Part shown: positions 10,101 through 15,698 of the stretch, in pieces
Position numbering within the stretch: the stretch's first letter is position 1
Layout of the letters: every line of letters starts with the position of its first letter
DNA from: JAAYZB01 sp937958685
GTDB taxonomy: Bacteria; Bacillota_I; Bacilli_A; Izemoplasmatales; Hujiaoplasmataceae
Assembly (NCBI GenBank): GCA_036824265.1
Contig: DAITAL010000022.1
Span: 1 to 18,595 of the forward strand
Direction of reading: 5' to 3'
DNA: 18,595 bases
Program-made: the position numbers and the translations under genes
The notes under the pieces: generated by a model
Seen by the model: the letters and a program-made list of their open reading frames with translations, nothing else
Told to the model about the DNA's origin: nothing
Databases searched by the model: none

Positions 10101-10890
10101 ACTGGTGGCCTTGATCAAGGCGCTTGAAGACCTTGGCCTCGATGATTTCTCGACCTTCTCGTTCACGCCCGCCAACATCTTCCTGCTCGAAAGTTTCGCA
10201 ACGATCCTGGCCTCCGAGATCATGCAGGCCACGATCTCCGACAACCTGCTGGCTTCGCCGACGCTCGATGAGACCGCTCCGGCAGGCAGCGGCAAGCTGA
10301 TTGTCCCGAATTACTTCCGCCAGGATATCACGGCAGCGACAATCGGAACCGAATGGATCGAAAAGGTTGAGCTCGACCGGCTGCTGACTTCGCTGAAACT
10401 CCTTGGCATCTCCGACTTCTCCGACAGCATGAGCGGTTCGGCCATCACCACGATCTTCACCGATGATGTGAAACGGACCACCTTCATGGCAAGCGGCTCG
10501 ATCCATGTCACGACCGACAACCTGCTCAAGGGCAACGCCAATATCAGCGCCGCCATCCCCGCCTTGGCTAAGGAAACGGCTTATGAGATCGCCAATCTCA
10601 CGACCAAGGCCGAGATCATCTACTTCATCGTCGCCGTCAACACGATCGGCGCCAGCGACTTCACGACCGCCGACTTCTCCGTCGCCGCGATTGCCGCCCT
10701 GACACCGGCTGAACAAGACACGATCGTGACATCGATGATCGTCAGGAACAAGATCACACCGGATCTTGAGACGCTCTGCAGCAATCCGTTCGATCCGTAT
10801 CCGCTGACCGATGATGATTACATGAGCGGGGCTGCTCGCGATTTCTTGAAAAAGCAATCAGTACTAGACATCATTGACTTCTATTATTAA
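1117..10890 (+). CDS. Giant membrane-anchored tandem-repeat protein with CvpA-like N-terminus (3257 aa)
   Basis: Function is unknown. Residues 17-198 hold hydrophobic segments at about 17-36, 43-63, 118-157 and 172-198. A GFLRGFKKSL loop and a RGFGAVFGLLSG stretch recall the CvpA (colicin V production) membrane family. Basic loops at 37-41 and 160-171 should be cytoplasmic, placing the rest outside. Residues 343-600 are three divergent repeats. Residues 601-3202 are 29 clearer units of 80-97 residues, each with a helix core S-A-x-x-H-A-T-I-S-x-Q, a VVP strand, a strand ending Y-I/V-x-K, and a helix around EI..FF.GLE.LG. A 55-residue cap (3203-3257) carries Cys3221. The protein is acidic, and I find only four Cys. 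The ribosome binding site AGGGGGT supports the start. The paralogue downstream shares both ends. A surface stalk or adhesin-like role is inference only. Confidence 0.85.
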   Translation: MPEMPNLPIPDLTELPLYLNIAFFSILGLGMLFGFLRGFKKSLYAFIVTVIFYVIFFLTIEMAVNALWSLQLPFLGGLLANLNPAFASVTSLSEAVPLALSIYVPSIPEAVLANPNLLEFVAGLAIFIVKIVYTIIYFTVIQIIYRLLTFIIRVIFFNTPKSERKYRSQNRGFGAVFGLLSGVLSLFVTFIIMGGVMSIGESLLVFAPEIPEAEEVTLHFPRQGIYEASQSVIPLQNEEDPMAGFAEAVAMLQGIVDSYNSNILVSLSSQLTISDTDEQEAELSLYLFDSVLSFTYKEEKIAIRDELAVYASVAGTILNSPFMETMDLADIDGELIQTAMNELADSHLFTSILPLAIDVGSEFMEIDIPVDKEAIYEIDWKTEIMQIGEVAALVFDFINTAGLLEENPDFETVIFDGDMVRDIFDALGDSQLVTLAAYVAVQPLLQGLADDNPVKAIITVPEDLNWKDEFSAMGEIIGAVLDTSITYAQIQSGDPLVIIQALAQLDFTVLLQSKIITNALINVLSGAGGLLDGEQLAFLKIPANISWLDELDGDGNIIKNGELRNILQALNQLAQVAANIDFGNINATSITELTDDAINALFESRILVASITEAIRTLEFGEMSLLIPDSAFDDEGYLLKTELVAVVTALKTIISALPCDEGDEECAAIGFDYEEILTLSSDDIDTVFASLILEATIGNMVLELGGDMLVVPQTPDVIALISVDGIEREIVAAAEIKKVFAAVGVFEITSFADIEFDESMILEIAADEDKIDTILDSKIIAATAGNLLYDMGGDVLTIPNATIEVITVGGEAKSIVDAAEIKRLLLAVATLEITSLEGMEIGPDILKNLATETDQTVLDEDKADKLFASLILQATISKILIDLVGGEAPVLTIPYFSETGATIRYETEEDDFEWIHVDELTALIQAILILDITDFENLDIDSLDLDLILDNASVILESAILQATISDQIMNLETDMIVVPEYDLLGEELQITTGTGAKATTFIAKGELELTLEAIGVLDIDLQNPDFDETIINKLASDSIPGELDDDKLDTLLASSIIHASMSNMIIDLTEGDGETAAVIVVPHFAENGSEVRLDDGHGVEYISKTELINLFKAYYALDIEDFNSVDSLEISTILAKFDTIILSATLHATISDQVINMESDAVVVPEFNLDEEAIIIIVGAGETATTYVSSQELRATFDALDVLGIDFSNPAFDATLISNLEADDDPSVLDEDKLDTLFASTIIHASISKMLLDLTEAEEGESSILTVPYYDAFNLEVRFSDDQGCKYISEAELRNALAAMHALDISDFNNVESLELQDISANFDVLIASAILHATISEQVINMESEAIVVPEFDLDDNPVIIVVGAGVTETTYISETELRATFDALDVMGIDFNNPAFDASLVNNLESASDPDVLDETKLDTSFAWVIIDASISKMRFDLTEAEEGESAILSVPYYDSDDTAVRVDDGRGIEYVTETELRSVLAALHALDITDFNNVESLTLQDINSNFPVLIASAILHATISDQLLTLESDDVVIPHYGYDGVSIRITVGLLDQETVYIGKNELEHTFTALDLLGVNDLTNVDIAIDLTDFYAPDNRDTLLASAIVHAAISKQLLELEELTVPHFDIADNPIRLLRGSLVLDTATEYVVDTEIHALFEVLEVLNITDLDNVNIDLNLADFYEPEEREILMDSASVHLEISNQLIGLGPETLAIPHKDSDDGDIRMSVGDELEQTASEYVVKAEIHALFEVLEKLNISDLDNVNITIDLTDFYTEADRNILLDSASVHAEISKQVLDIDDATLDVPFYSEAGLSIRIIRGVGLEATEYLVKDEVHALFEVLEFLNISDLETVNMDMDLTDLYVVENRTILLASASVHLKMSSQMLELATGDEPVLVIPDSDIDGNPITVLRVNHDDLIDDVYLKQSEIHYFFEGLEILDLPIDNIDEFDGSFDLSILYVHENRVELLKSASLHATISDQLIKLDTDGTIVIPDQDVLTSDVRLVVAGTEFIVGSEIHAFFDGIEELGLVITNVNEFDGSFNLGVMYGQDSRDMILTSATLHATISDQLIKLDTEKDVVVMPEKDVDDVAIQLSIAGTAFVIKAEIDFFFEGLEELGLIINDVNEFDGSFHLGVMYAQESRDIIMASAALHATISEQLIKLDTDGTIIMPDQDIAAVDIRLSVSGTQYIIKTEIDYFFEGLEELGLIIDDVNEFDGSFNLGVMYAQDSRDVIMASAALHATISDQLIKLDTEKDVVVMPEKDVASDDIQVLVSGTTFVLKTEIDYFFDGLEELGLIIEDVNEFDGSFHLGVMYDQESRDIIMASAALHATISDQLVKLDTEKAVVVFPDKDVDTLDIQLSIAGVVYVIKAEIDYFFEGLEELGLIIDDVNEFDGSFNLGVMYDQASRDIILASAALHATISDQLIKLDTDKDAVIVPELDVTEAPIIVTVESVDYLTKAEIDGFFEGLEELGLIIDDVNMFDGKINMTALYDVTSRTTILTSAILHATISEQLIDLDTRALVIIPDTDYAETLSIRVVKALVEFIAKDEIHAFFEAIETLGIPLDYIDEFTGTISLASFFVSEEPLEYDNNQNTLLASAIMHATISDQILDLNGSALVVPERDIAETLITATVSGTAFVSKTEIKALINSLDILGVNDITTFTGTIELDNFFSEANQNTLLASASMHATISDQILDLGDAVLIVPEKDFAEVAVRIINSVLVEFVAKAEIKALINALEILGINKVDGFTGTITLSYFFESENPATYDDNQDILLASASMHATISDQMLDLGASALIVPDTDVDNTTIRKLVETVDFIYRTEIKAIINALDLLGLTSIDSMTGAFSLAKLNTSDKQDKLLLSASMHATISDKIFAIDDDILYVPAKRQDNATAVKVEAGLLGAEIDFVVKNEIKALIDSLIIMGYGDLSSFTSEFELDEIFANPETVFLSASIQAMFSNRLLADTGGTLIVPDEYYGTTDDIRIILLDVTYIEYDELVALIKALEDLGLDDFSTFSFTPANIFLLESFATILASEIMQATISDNLLASPTLDETAPAGSGKLIVPNYFRQDITAATIGTEWIEKVELDRLLTSLKLLGISDFSDSMSGSAITTIFTDDVKRTTFMASGSIHVTTDNLLKGNANISAAIPALAKETAYEIANLTTKAEIIYFIVAVNTIGASDFTTADFSVAAIAALTPAEQDTIVTSMIVRNKITPDLETLCSNPFDPYPLTDDDYMSGAARDFLKKQSVLDIIDFYY
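2143..2916 (+). repeat. Three divergent repeat units next to the membrane domain
   Basis: Units begin at 2143 (residue 343, LADSHLF), 2395 (residue 427, LGDSQLV) and 2644 (residue 510, LLQSKIIT). Their lengths are 84, 83 and 91 residues, within the range of the main array. Each keeps the order helix, short strand containing a proline (DIPVD, TVPED, KIPAN), then a second helix. They lack the HATIS core, so they look like old copies. The same three units occur in the paralogue at 12045-12782. Confidence 0.6.
3712..5919 (+). repeat. Four dimeric repeats with 558 bp period
   Basis: Units alternate between type A (starts 3712, 4270, 4828, 5386) and type B (starts 3979, 4537, 5095, 5653). Type A starts are exactly 558 bp (186 residues) apart. 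From the second copy on, type A has AS.SKM and a hallmark like DLTEAEEGES, with an ALDI..FN.V.SL ending. Type B has QVINMES, VVPEF and NPAFDA. The last type B unit is shorter (89 instead of 97 residues) and leads into the next subfamily. The pattern shows the pair, not the single unit, was the segment duplicated. Confidence 0.85.
7015..8610 (+). repeat. Most homogeneous block: 531 bp dimer repeat plus two further monomers
   Basis: Units at 7015 and 7546 share LDTDGTI and PDQD, while units at 7279 and 7810 share LDTEKDVVVMPEKDV. Both pairs are exactly 531 bp apart (88 + 89 residues). Two further 267 bp units follow at 8077 and 8344. The 45-base stretches at 7330 and 7861 differ at a single synonymous base (GAC/GAT), so this duplication appears recent. 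Confidence 0.85.
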
Positions 10891-10918
10891 CTTGACAATC
10901 ATTACATTTTTAAAGTCT

Positions 10919-10947
10919 AAAGACAGGGTGCGAGCCCTGTCTTTTTT
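10919..10947 (+). terminator. Intrinsic terminator of the giant repeat-protein gene
   Basis: AGACAGGG (10921-10928), a six-base loop and CCCTGTCT (10935-10942) make an 8 bp stem, extended by flanking AA and TT, followed by T to 10947. It lies about 30 bases after the TAA stop and separates this gene from its paralogue. Confidence 0.9.
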
Positions 10948-10977
10948 GTGAAACAGAAGAAATCAAAGCGACCATGA

Positions 10978-11005
10978 TTGCGAAACACAACAAATGTTGT
11001 ATAAT
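10978..11005 (+). promoter_or_regulatory. Sigma-A-type promoter of the second repeat-protein gene
   Basis: TATAAT at 11000-11005 follows a partial -35 TTGCGA at 10978-10983 with a 16 bp spacer. The expected transcription start is near 11012, so the TTG at 11016 would be almost at the end of the message, which favours the ATG at 11040 as the translation start. Confidence 0.65.
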
Positions 11006-11039
11006 GAAAATATGATTGATGAAACGGAGGTTTCTCCTG

Positions 11040-14000
11040 ATGGATTTGAGTTTCCTTTCCTATTTTGACTTGCTGTTCTATATTGTCCTGGGCCTGGCGG
11101 TGCTGATGGGCTTTGCCAGGGGGCTCAAGAAAACCTTGTTCACGTTGATTACAATGGCGATTTTCTATGTCGCCTTCTTTCTCACTGTCGGCCCGGTATC
11201 CCGGCTGCTTTGGACCATGGATATGCCCTGGTTGGGTCCGATCCTGGCCAATGTCGACGCTTCGCTGGCCACTTTCACTTCCTTTGAGGACAGTCTTTCG
11301 GCATTCCTGCAAATCGGACTTGGCGATGCCATCGATGTCGCCAACGTCTCGGAGGAATTGCTCGAACTGGCGACCGGTCTCGGAATATTCGTCCTGAAGA
11401 TCGTCTATACATTGCTGTATTTCACCGTGATCCTGGTCCTATACAAAATCATCTGCATGATTTTGGCCGCCATCATCATCGGCAAGGCCGGCAAGGGCGA
11501 ATCCAAGAATCACGGATTGGGCGCCGTCGTTGGCATTGCCAACGGTGTTATGGCTGTCTTCGTGATGCTGATCATGTTCGGCGGAATCATGTCGATCACC
11601 GAAAGTCTGGTGACGCTGCTGCCCGCCGATGGATCCGAGGAAACGGAGCCGCTGGTTTTTGTTCCCCGGTCCGACTTGATTCAACTGCATCAGTCACTGA
11701 TTCCGCTGGCTGAGCCGGAGGAAGACCCGGGTCTGAGCGACGAGATGCTGACGATGCTGGAAGAAGTCGCCGCGATGGTCGAAGCCTATAACAACAATCT
11801 GCTTGTCCAACTGGCGGGCAACATCACGACGGCCTCGATCGTCAACGCCGACGAGACGGTGCCGCTGCACCTCAACCTGTTCGACACCGTGCTCTCATTC
11901 GAGTATAACGAACAAGTCGTCGCTTTTCGCTTCGAACTCGGCATTCTCTCGGAGGTCGCGCTGATCTTCCTGGAGTCCGAATACATGACGACGAGCAATA
12001 TCGCCGACATCACCGGCGCGGAAATCAGGGCGATGTTCGCCGCCCTTGGCAAATCGAACCTGATCATCTCGCTGATGCCTTTGGCAATCGAACTGGCGGC
12101 CGAGAATTTCGGCCAGGACCTGCCCATCTCCAAGGATGACCTTTACGCGATCGATTTTGCGGAAGAACTGCCAAAGATCGGCGCGATCGTCGGAGCGCTC
12201 TTTGATATTCTCAACGACGCCGGGGTCATTGCCGGCGACGGCGAGCTCCAAGACATCGAGATCACCGGCGAGGTCGTCCGCGACCTGTTCCAGAGCATGT
12301 CCGAATCACAAGTGATCCTGCTGTTGGTCGAAGCCGTCCTCGTGCCGATGCTTGAGAGCGAGGACGCCGGTCTTGGCGGTGTCATCAGCATTCCCGCCGA
12401 TGTCGACTGGGAGGCCGAGCTGGTGGCGATCGGCGAGGTTCTGGCGGCCATCTTCGATCAGGATGTCAGTTTCCAAGATCTGCTCGGCGATGATCCCCTG
12501 GTCTTCTTGAAGGCCGTCGCTTCGATCGATGTCGATCTCTTGCTTGATTCAAAACTGATCACATCGACTTTGATCAATATTCTTTCGGGGGACACCGGTC
12601 TGGCAGGTCTCGACTTCCTGGAGATTCCCGAAGGCATCGTCTGGCTGGACGATGACAATCTCGGCGAACTGCGCAACCTGCTTGTTGCCATGCAGGTCCT
12701 TGTCAATCTGGTCGCTGAGATCGATTTCGAAAATCTGAGCATCAGCACGCTTGCCGGCATGTCCGACACCGAAATCGATGATTTGTTCGGTTCCTATATC
12801 CTGGTGGCGACAATCTCGAAACTGATAACCGACATTGATTTCGGGGATACGCCGATTCTGATTCCCGACAATGTCTTCGATGACCAGGGCTACATCCTGG
12901 CCGCCGAATTGAAAGCTCTGGCGAAAGCGATCGCTCTCATCATCGACGAGGAAGCGGCAGAAACCTTTGACATCACCAAAGCGCTCTCCATGGACGCAGC
13001 GGATATCGATGTGTTTCTGGCTTCGGAAATCATCGCCGCAACGATCGGCAAACTGATCATCGACCTTGATGTGGACCTGTTGGTGGTTCCTGATGAAGTC
13101 GTGACGCTGATCGATGTCGACGACATCCCGACCACCGTCGTGGAAAGCGACGAAATCGCTGCCCTGCTCAAAGCGCTGGCGCTTTTGGAAATCACGGATT
13201 TCTCGGCTCTTGCCTTCGACGCCGGTATCATCGGCAAATTTGCGCAAACCGCCGACCCCAACGCCATCGATGACGACAAGATCGCGACCTTCCTCGACTC
13301 CAAGATCATCCACGGCAGCGTCAGCGCCATGATCATCGACCTGGGCTCGGGGGGCAGCCCGCTGCTTGCCGTGCCCACACTCTCCGTCGCTGGCGATCCG
13401 CTCATCACCGATGTCGGGTCGACCGAATATCTTAGTGAAACCGAGATCACGGCGCTGTTTCAGGCGCTTCTGGTTCTCGATCTCGCTGATTTTGACGACA
13501 TCAACCTGGAGGATACGGCGCTCCTGCTCGACAACCTCACCGTCCTGCTGGCCTCGGCGATCCTGCATGCGACGATCTCCGACCAGATTCTGGGCATCGA
13601 TGCCAACGTGCTGACGGTTCCTTATGTCAGCGGCGACGATGTTCCCGTGGCGATCCGCATCACCCAGGCGGAAACCGAGTACATTGCCACATTCGAGTTG
13701 GAAGCCTTCTTCACGGCCGTCGATCAGCTTGGCTTTGCCGACCCCACCGCCTTCGAGGCTGAATTCAGCCTTGCCGATATCAACGAGGAGAGCGAGCAAG
13801 ACCTGTTGCTGGCATCCGCGATCATCCACGCCACGATTTCCGCCAAGATCATCGGTTTTGGCGATGACATCCTTGTCGTGCCCGCCCTCGCGGCTGACGG
13901 GACCACCGTCATCCGTTACGAAACCGGTGATGCGGGAGAGGAAACCGAGTTTCTGCTTTCAGAAGAGATCAAGGCGCTGATCCGGGCGTTGGATGTTTTG

Positions 14001-15581
14001 GGAATCACCTCGCTGGCTGATTTTGCCGGAACGCTGTCTCTGGCAAATCTCTTTGCCAGTCAGCTTCCCGACGATTACGCCAGCAACCAAAACGACTTTC
14101 TGGCTTCCGCTTCCATCCATGCGACAGTTTCCAAACAGATCCTCGGTCTTGGCGCATCCGTACTCATCGTGCCATACGAGAATGCCGCCGGTGATGACAT
14201 CAGAACCACTGTTGGCTTGGTCGAATATGTTGTGGCGGCGGAGATCAAAACCATCATCAACGCCATTGACATCCTGACGGGCGGGACGCTGACATCTGTC
14301 GACGCCTTTTCCGGAACATTTACCCTAACAAACCTGGCCACCGGCGCCAATCAGGATGCCGTGCTGGCCTCCGCCGCGATGCACGCGACGATCTCGGAGC
14401 AACTCTTCGATGTCGATGACGACATCCTCTTCGTGCCGGCGACGCAGCAAGACGGACTCACCGCTTTGATGGTGGAATCCGGACCTTTGGGATTTGAGCA
14501 GACCTTCGTCGTCAAGCCGGAGATCAAGGCGCTGATCGATGCGCTGCTCATCATGGGTTTCACCGATCTCGACAGTTTCGCTTCCGAGTTTGCGCTTTCC
14601 GATGACCTGTTTGCCAACCCAGCGGCCGTCTTTGCCAGTTCCATCATGCAGGCGATGTTCTCCGACCGGTTGCTCAATGACACCGGCACCTCGCTCGTTA
14701 TTCCCAATACCTACTACGTTTCCGGCAATCCGCTTGTCATCGCCCAGGCCGATGTCACCTACATCGAGTCCGCCGAACTGATCGCCTTCATCACGGCGCT
14801 CGAGTTGCTCGGACTTGACGATTTCGCCACGTTCAGCTTCACCCCCACCAATATCTTCCTTTTGGCTTCGTTTGACGGTTTGTTGGCCTCAGAGATCATG
14901 CAAGCCACGATTTCCGCCAATATCCTCGACGCCGCGAAAGACGAAACCGAGTCTCCGGCCGCAACCGACCTGGTTGTCGCCTTGTTCCACCGCCAGACGA
15001 TCAATGTCGGTCTGGGAACCGCGGTCCAAATTCAAAAGACCGAACTCAATCGGTTGTTGGTCTCACTGAAAATGCTTGGCTTGTCCGCTTTCGGAGATGC
15101 TCTCGAACCGGCTGCTGTCACCGCCATTTTCGACGATGCCGATGATCGGGTGATTTTCACCAACAGCGCCTCGATCCATGTCACGCTCGACAACATGATC
15201 AAACACAATCCCAACATCAGCGGCTCGATCCCCGCGCTCGCGCGCCACGACGTGATCTACAACATCAACAATGTCACCACCAAGGATGAGATCATCGCTT
15301 TCATCCGGGCCGCCGACACCTTGGCGACCGCGCAAAGTTCCGGGGATGATTTCACACAGATTTCTTTCTCGTTTGCCGGTCTGCTGGCGCTCGACCAGGC
15401 TCAGCAGAGCGTTATCCTCGACTCGATGATCGTGAGAAACAAGATCACGCCGGAAACCGAAATCTTCTGTGCAGCCACACCGCCCATCTACAACCTGATC
15501 GCCACCGATTATGAGCTTGACGATATCAGCACCTTCCTGCGCAAGACAACTTTCGAAGACATCATCCTGCACTACGAATAA
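11040..15581 (+). CDS. Second CvpA-like membrane-anchored repeat protein, shorter paralogue (1513 aa)
   Basis: This is a paralogue of the giant protein and its function is likewise unknown. Hydrophobic segments lie near residues 7-26, 33-50, 109-147 and 160-186. The loops ARGLKK and GKAGKGESK are basic, so the long C-terminal part should be outside. Three divergent repeats (336-581), ten clearer repeats (582-1458) and a 55-residue cap (1459-1513, Cys1477) follow. Regions with the same order and wording occur in both proteins, such as SK.IT..LIN.LSG before the array and the MIVRNKITP cap, so the two differ mainly in the number of middle units. I chose ATG 11040 because CGGAGGT at 11025-11031 is eight bases upstream; TTG 11016 and ATG 11019 would place that site inside the gene. 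It has its own promoter and terminator. Confidence 0.85.
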   Translation: MDLSFLSYFDLLFYIVLGLAVLMGFARGLKKTLFTLITMAIFYVAFFLTVGPVSRLLWTMDMPWLGPILANVDASLATFTSFEDSLSAFLQIGLGDAIDVANVSEELLELATGLGIFVLKIVYTLLYFTVILVLYKIICMILAAIIIGKAGKGESKNHGLGAVVGIANGVMAVFVMLIMFGGIMSITESLVTLLPADGSEETEPLVFVPRSDLIQLHQSLIPLAEPEEDPGLSDEMLTMLEEVAAMVEAYNNNLLVQLAGNITTASIVNADETVPLHLNLFDTVLSFEYNEQVVAFRFELGILSEVALIFLESEYMTTSNIADITGAEIRAMFAALGKSNLIISLMPLAIELAAENFGQDLPISKDDLYAIDFAEELPKIGAIVGALFDILNDAGVIAGDGELQDIEITGEVVRDLFQSMSESQVILLLVEAVLVPMLESEDAGLGGVISIPADVDWEAELVAIGEVLAAIFDQDVSFQDLLGDDPLVFLKAVASIDVDLLLDSKLITSTLINILSGDTGLAGLDFLEIPEGIVWLDDDNLGELRNLLVAMQVLVNLVAEIDFENLSISTLAGMSDTEIDDLFGSYILVATISKLITDIDFGDTPILIPDNVFDDQGYILAAELKALAKAIALIIDEEAAETFDITKALSMDAADIDVFLASEIIAATIGKLIIDLDVDLLVVPDEVVTLIDVDDIPTTVVESDEIAALLKALALLEITDFSALAFDAGIIGKFAQTADPNAIDDDKIATFLDSKIIHGSVSAMIIDLGSGGSPLLAVPTLSVAGDPLITDVGSTEYLSETEITALFQALLVLDLADFDDINLEDTALLLDNLTVLLASAILHATISDQILGIDANVLTVPYVSGDDVPVAIRITQAETEYIATFELEAFFTAVDQLGFADPTAFEAEFSLADINEESEQDLLLASAIIHATISAKIIGFGDDILVVPALAADGTTVIRYETGDAGEETEFLLSEEIKALIRALDVLGITSLADFAGTLSLANLFASQLPDDYASNQNDFLASASIHATVSKQILGLGASVLIVPYENAAGDDIRTTVGLVEYVVAAEIKTIINAIDILTGGTLTSVDAFSGTFTLTNLATGANQDAVLASAAMHATISEQLFDVDDDILFVPATQQDGLTALMVESGPLGFEQTFVVKPEIKALIDALLIMGFTDLDSFASEFALSDDLFANPAAVFASSIMQAMFSDRLLNDTGTSLVIPNTYYVSGNPLVIAQADVTYIESAELIAFITALELLGLDDFATFSFTPTNIFLLASFDGLLASEIMQATISANILDAAKDETESPAATDLVVALFHRQTINVGLGTAVQIQKTELNRLLVSLKMLGLSAFGDALEPAAVTAIFDDADDRVIFTNSASIHVTLDNMIKHNPNISGSIPALARHDVIYNINNVTTKDEIIAFIRAADTLATAQSSGDDFTQISFSFAGLLALDQAQQSVILDSMIVRNKITPETEIFCAATPPIYNLIATDYELDDISTFLRKTTFEDIILHYE
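12045..12782 (+). repeat. Three divergent repeat units in the second protein
   Basis: Units start at 12045 (residue 336, LGKSNLI), 12297 (residue 420, MSESQVI) and 12540 (residue 501, LLDSKLIT), with lengths 84, 81 and 81 residues. They line up one to one with the units at 2143, 2395 and 2644 of the giant gene and lack the HATIS core. Confidence 0.6.
12783..15413 (+). repeat. Tandem array of ten coding repeats
   Basis: Units start at 12783, 13014, 13290, 13545, 13806, 14097, 14361, 14628, 14880 and 15156, with lengths from 77 to 97 residues. The HATIS core is clear in units 4, 5 and 7; unit 6 has HATVS. The last four units match the last four of the giant gene closely in length (89, 84, 92, 86 against 88, 84, 93, 80) and in wording, for example IMQAMFS followed by IMQATIS. 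No dimer-level expansion is visible here. Confidence 0.85.
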
Positions 15582-15600
15582 GCACCAGGCATCAGCATTT

Positions 15601-15628
15601 CAGGGGAGCAACCGCTCCCCTGTTTTCT
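15601..15628 (+). terminator. Intrinsic terminator of the second repeat-protein gene
   Basis: CAGGGGAGC (15601-15609), loop AACC and GCTCCCCTG (15614-15622) form a 9 bp perfect stem followed by TTTTCTT, 20 bases after the stop codon. Confidence 0.9.
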
Positions 15629-15642
15629 TGGATAAAAAATCC

Positions 15643-15671
15643 TTGGTTAATGCCACTTGATAATGTATAAT
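15643..15671 (+). promoter_or_regulatory. Promoter of the nucleotidase gene
   Basis: TATAAT at 15666-15671 is perfect. The best -35 at 17 bp spacing is TTGGTT (15643-15648), which is weak. The leader before the ATG at 15699 is only about 20 nt. Confidence 0.6.
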
Positions 15672-15698
15672 AAATAGGTGACGAAAGCGAGGTACCCC

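Larger units (their letters stand above)
2917..10722 (+). repeat. Tandem array of 29 coding repeats, about 90 residues each
   Basis: Units start at 2917, 3175, 3436, 3712, 3979, 4270, 4537, 4828, 5095, 5386, 5653, 5920, 6187, 6460, 6727, 7015, 7279, 7546, 7810, 8077, 8344, 8611, 8899, 9154, 9433, 9688, 9952, 10204 and 10483. Lengths run from 80 to 97 residues. The most constant element is S-A-x-x-H-A-T-I-S-x-Q near the start of each unit. The reading frame is kept throughout. Outer units are the most divergent and resemble those of the paralogue; inner units are most alike. Confidence 0.9.

Noticed and set aside
2917..10722. CRISPR-like or non-coding tandem repeat
   Set aside because: The periods (240-291 bp for monomers, 531 and 558 bp for dimers) are multiples of three, the frame is kept over the whole length, and variation is consistent with protein coding.
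11016..11039. Upstream TTG/ATG start of the second repeat protein
   Set aside because: The AGGAGG-type site at 11025-11031 would be inside the gene and the TTG is almost at the predicted transcript end; ATG 11040 fits the site with eight-base spacing.
15678..15698. Upstream GTG start of the nucleotidase
   Set aside because: It has no ribosome binding site, and starting at ATG 15699 gives a typical short lipoprotein signal peptide.
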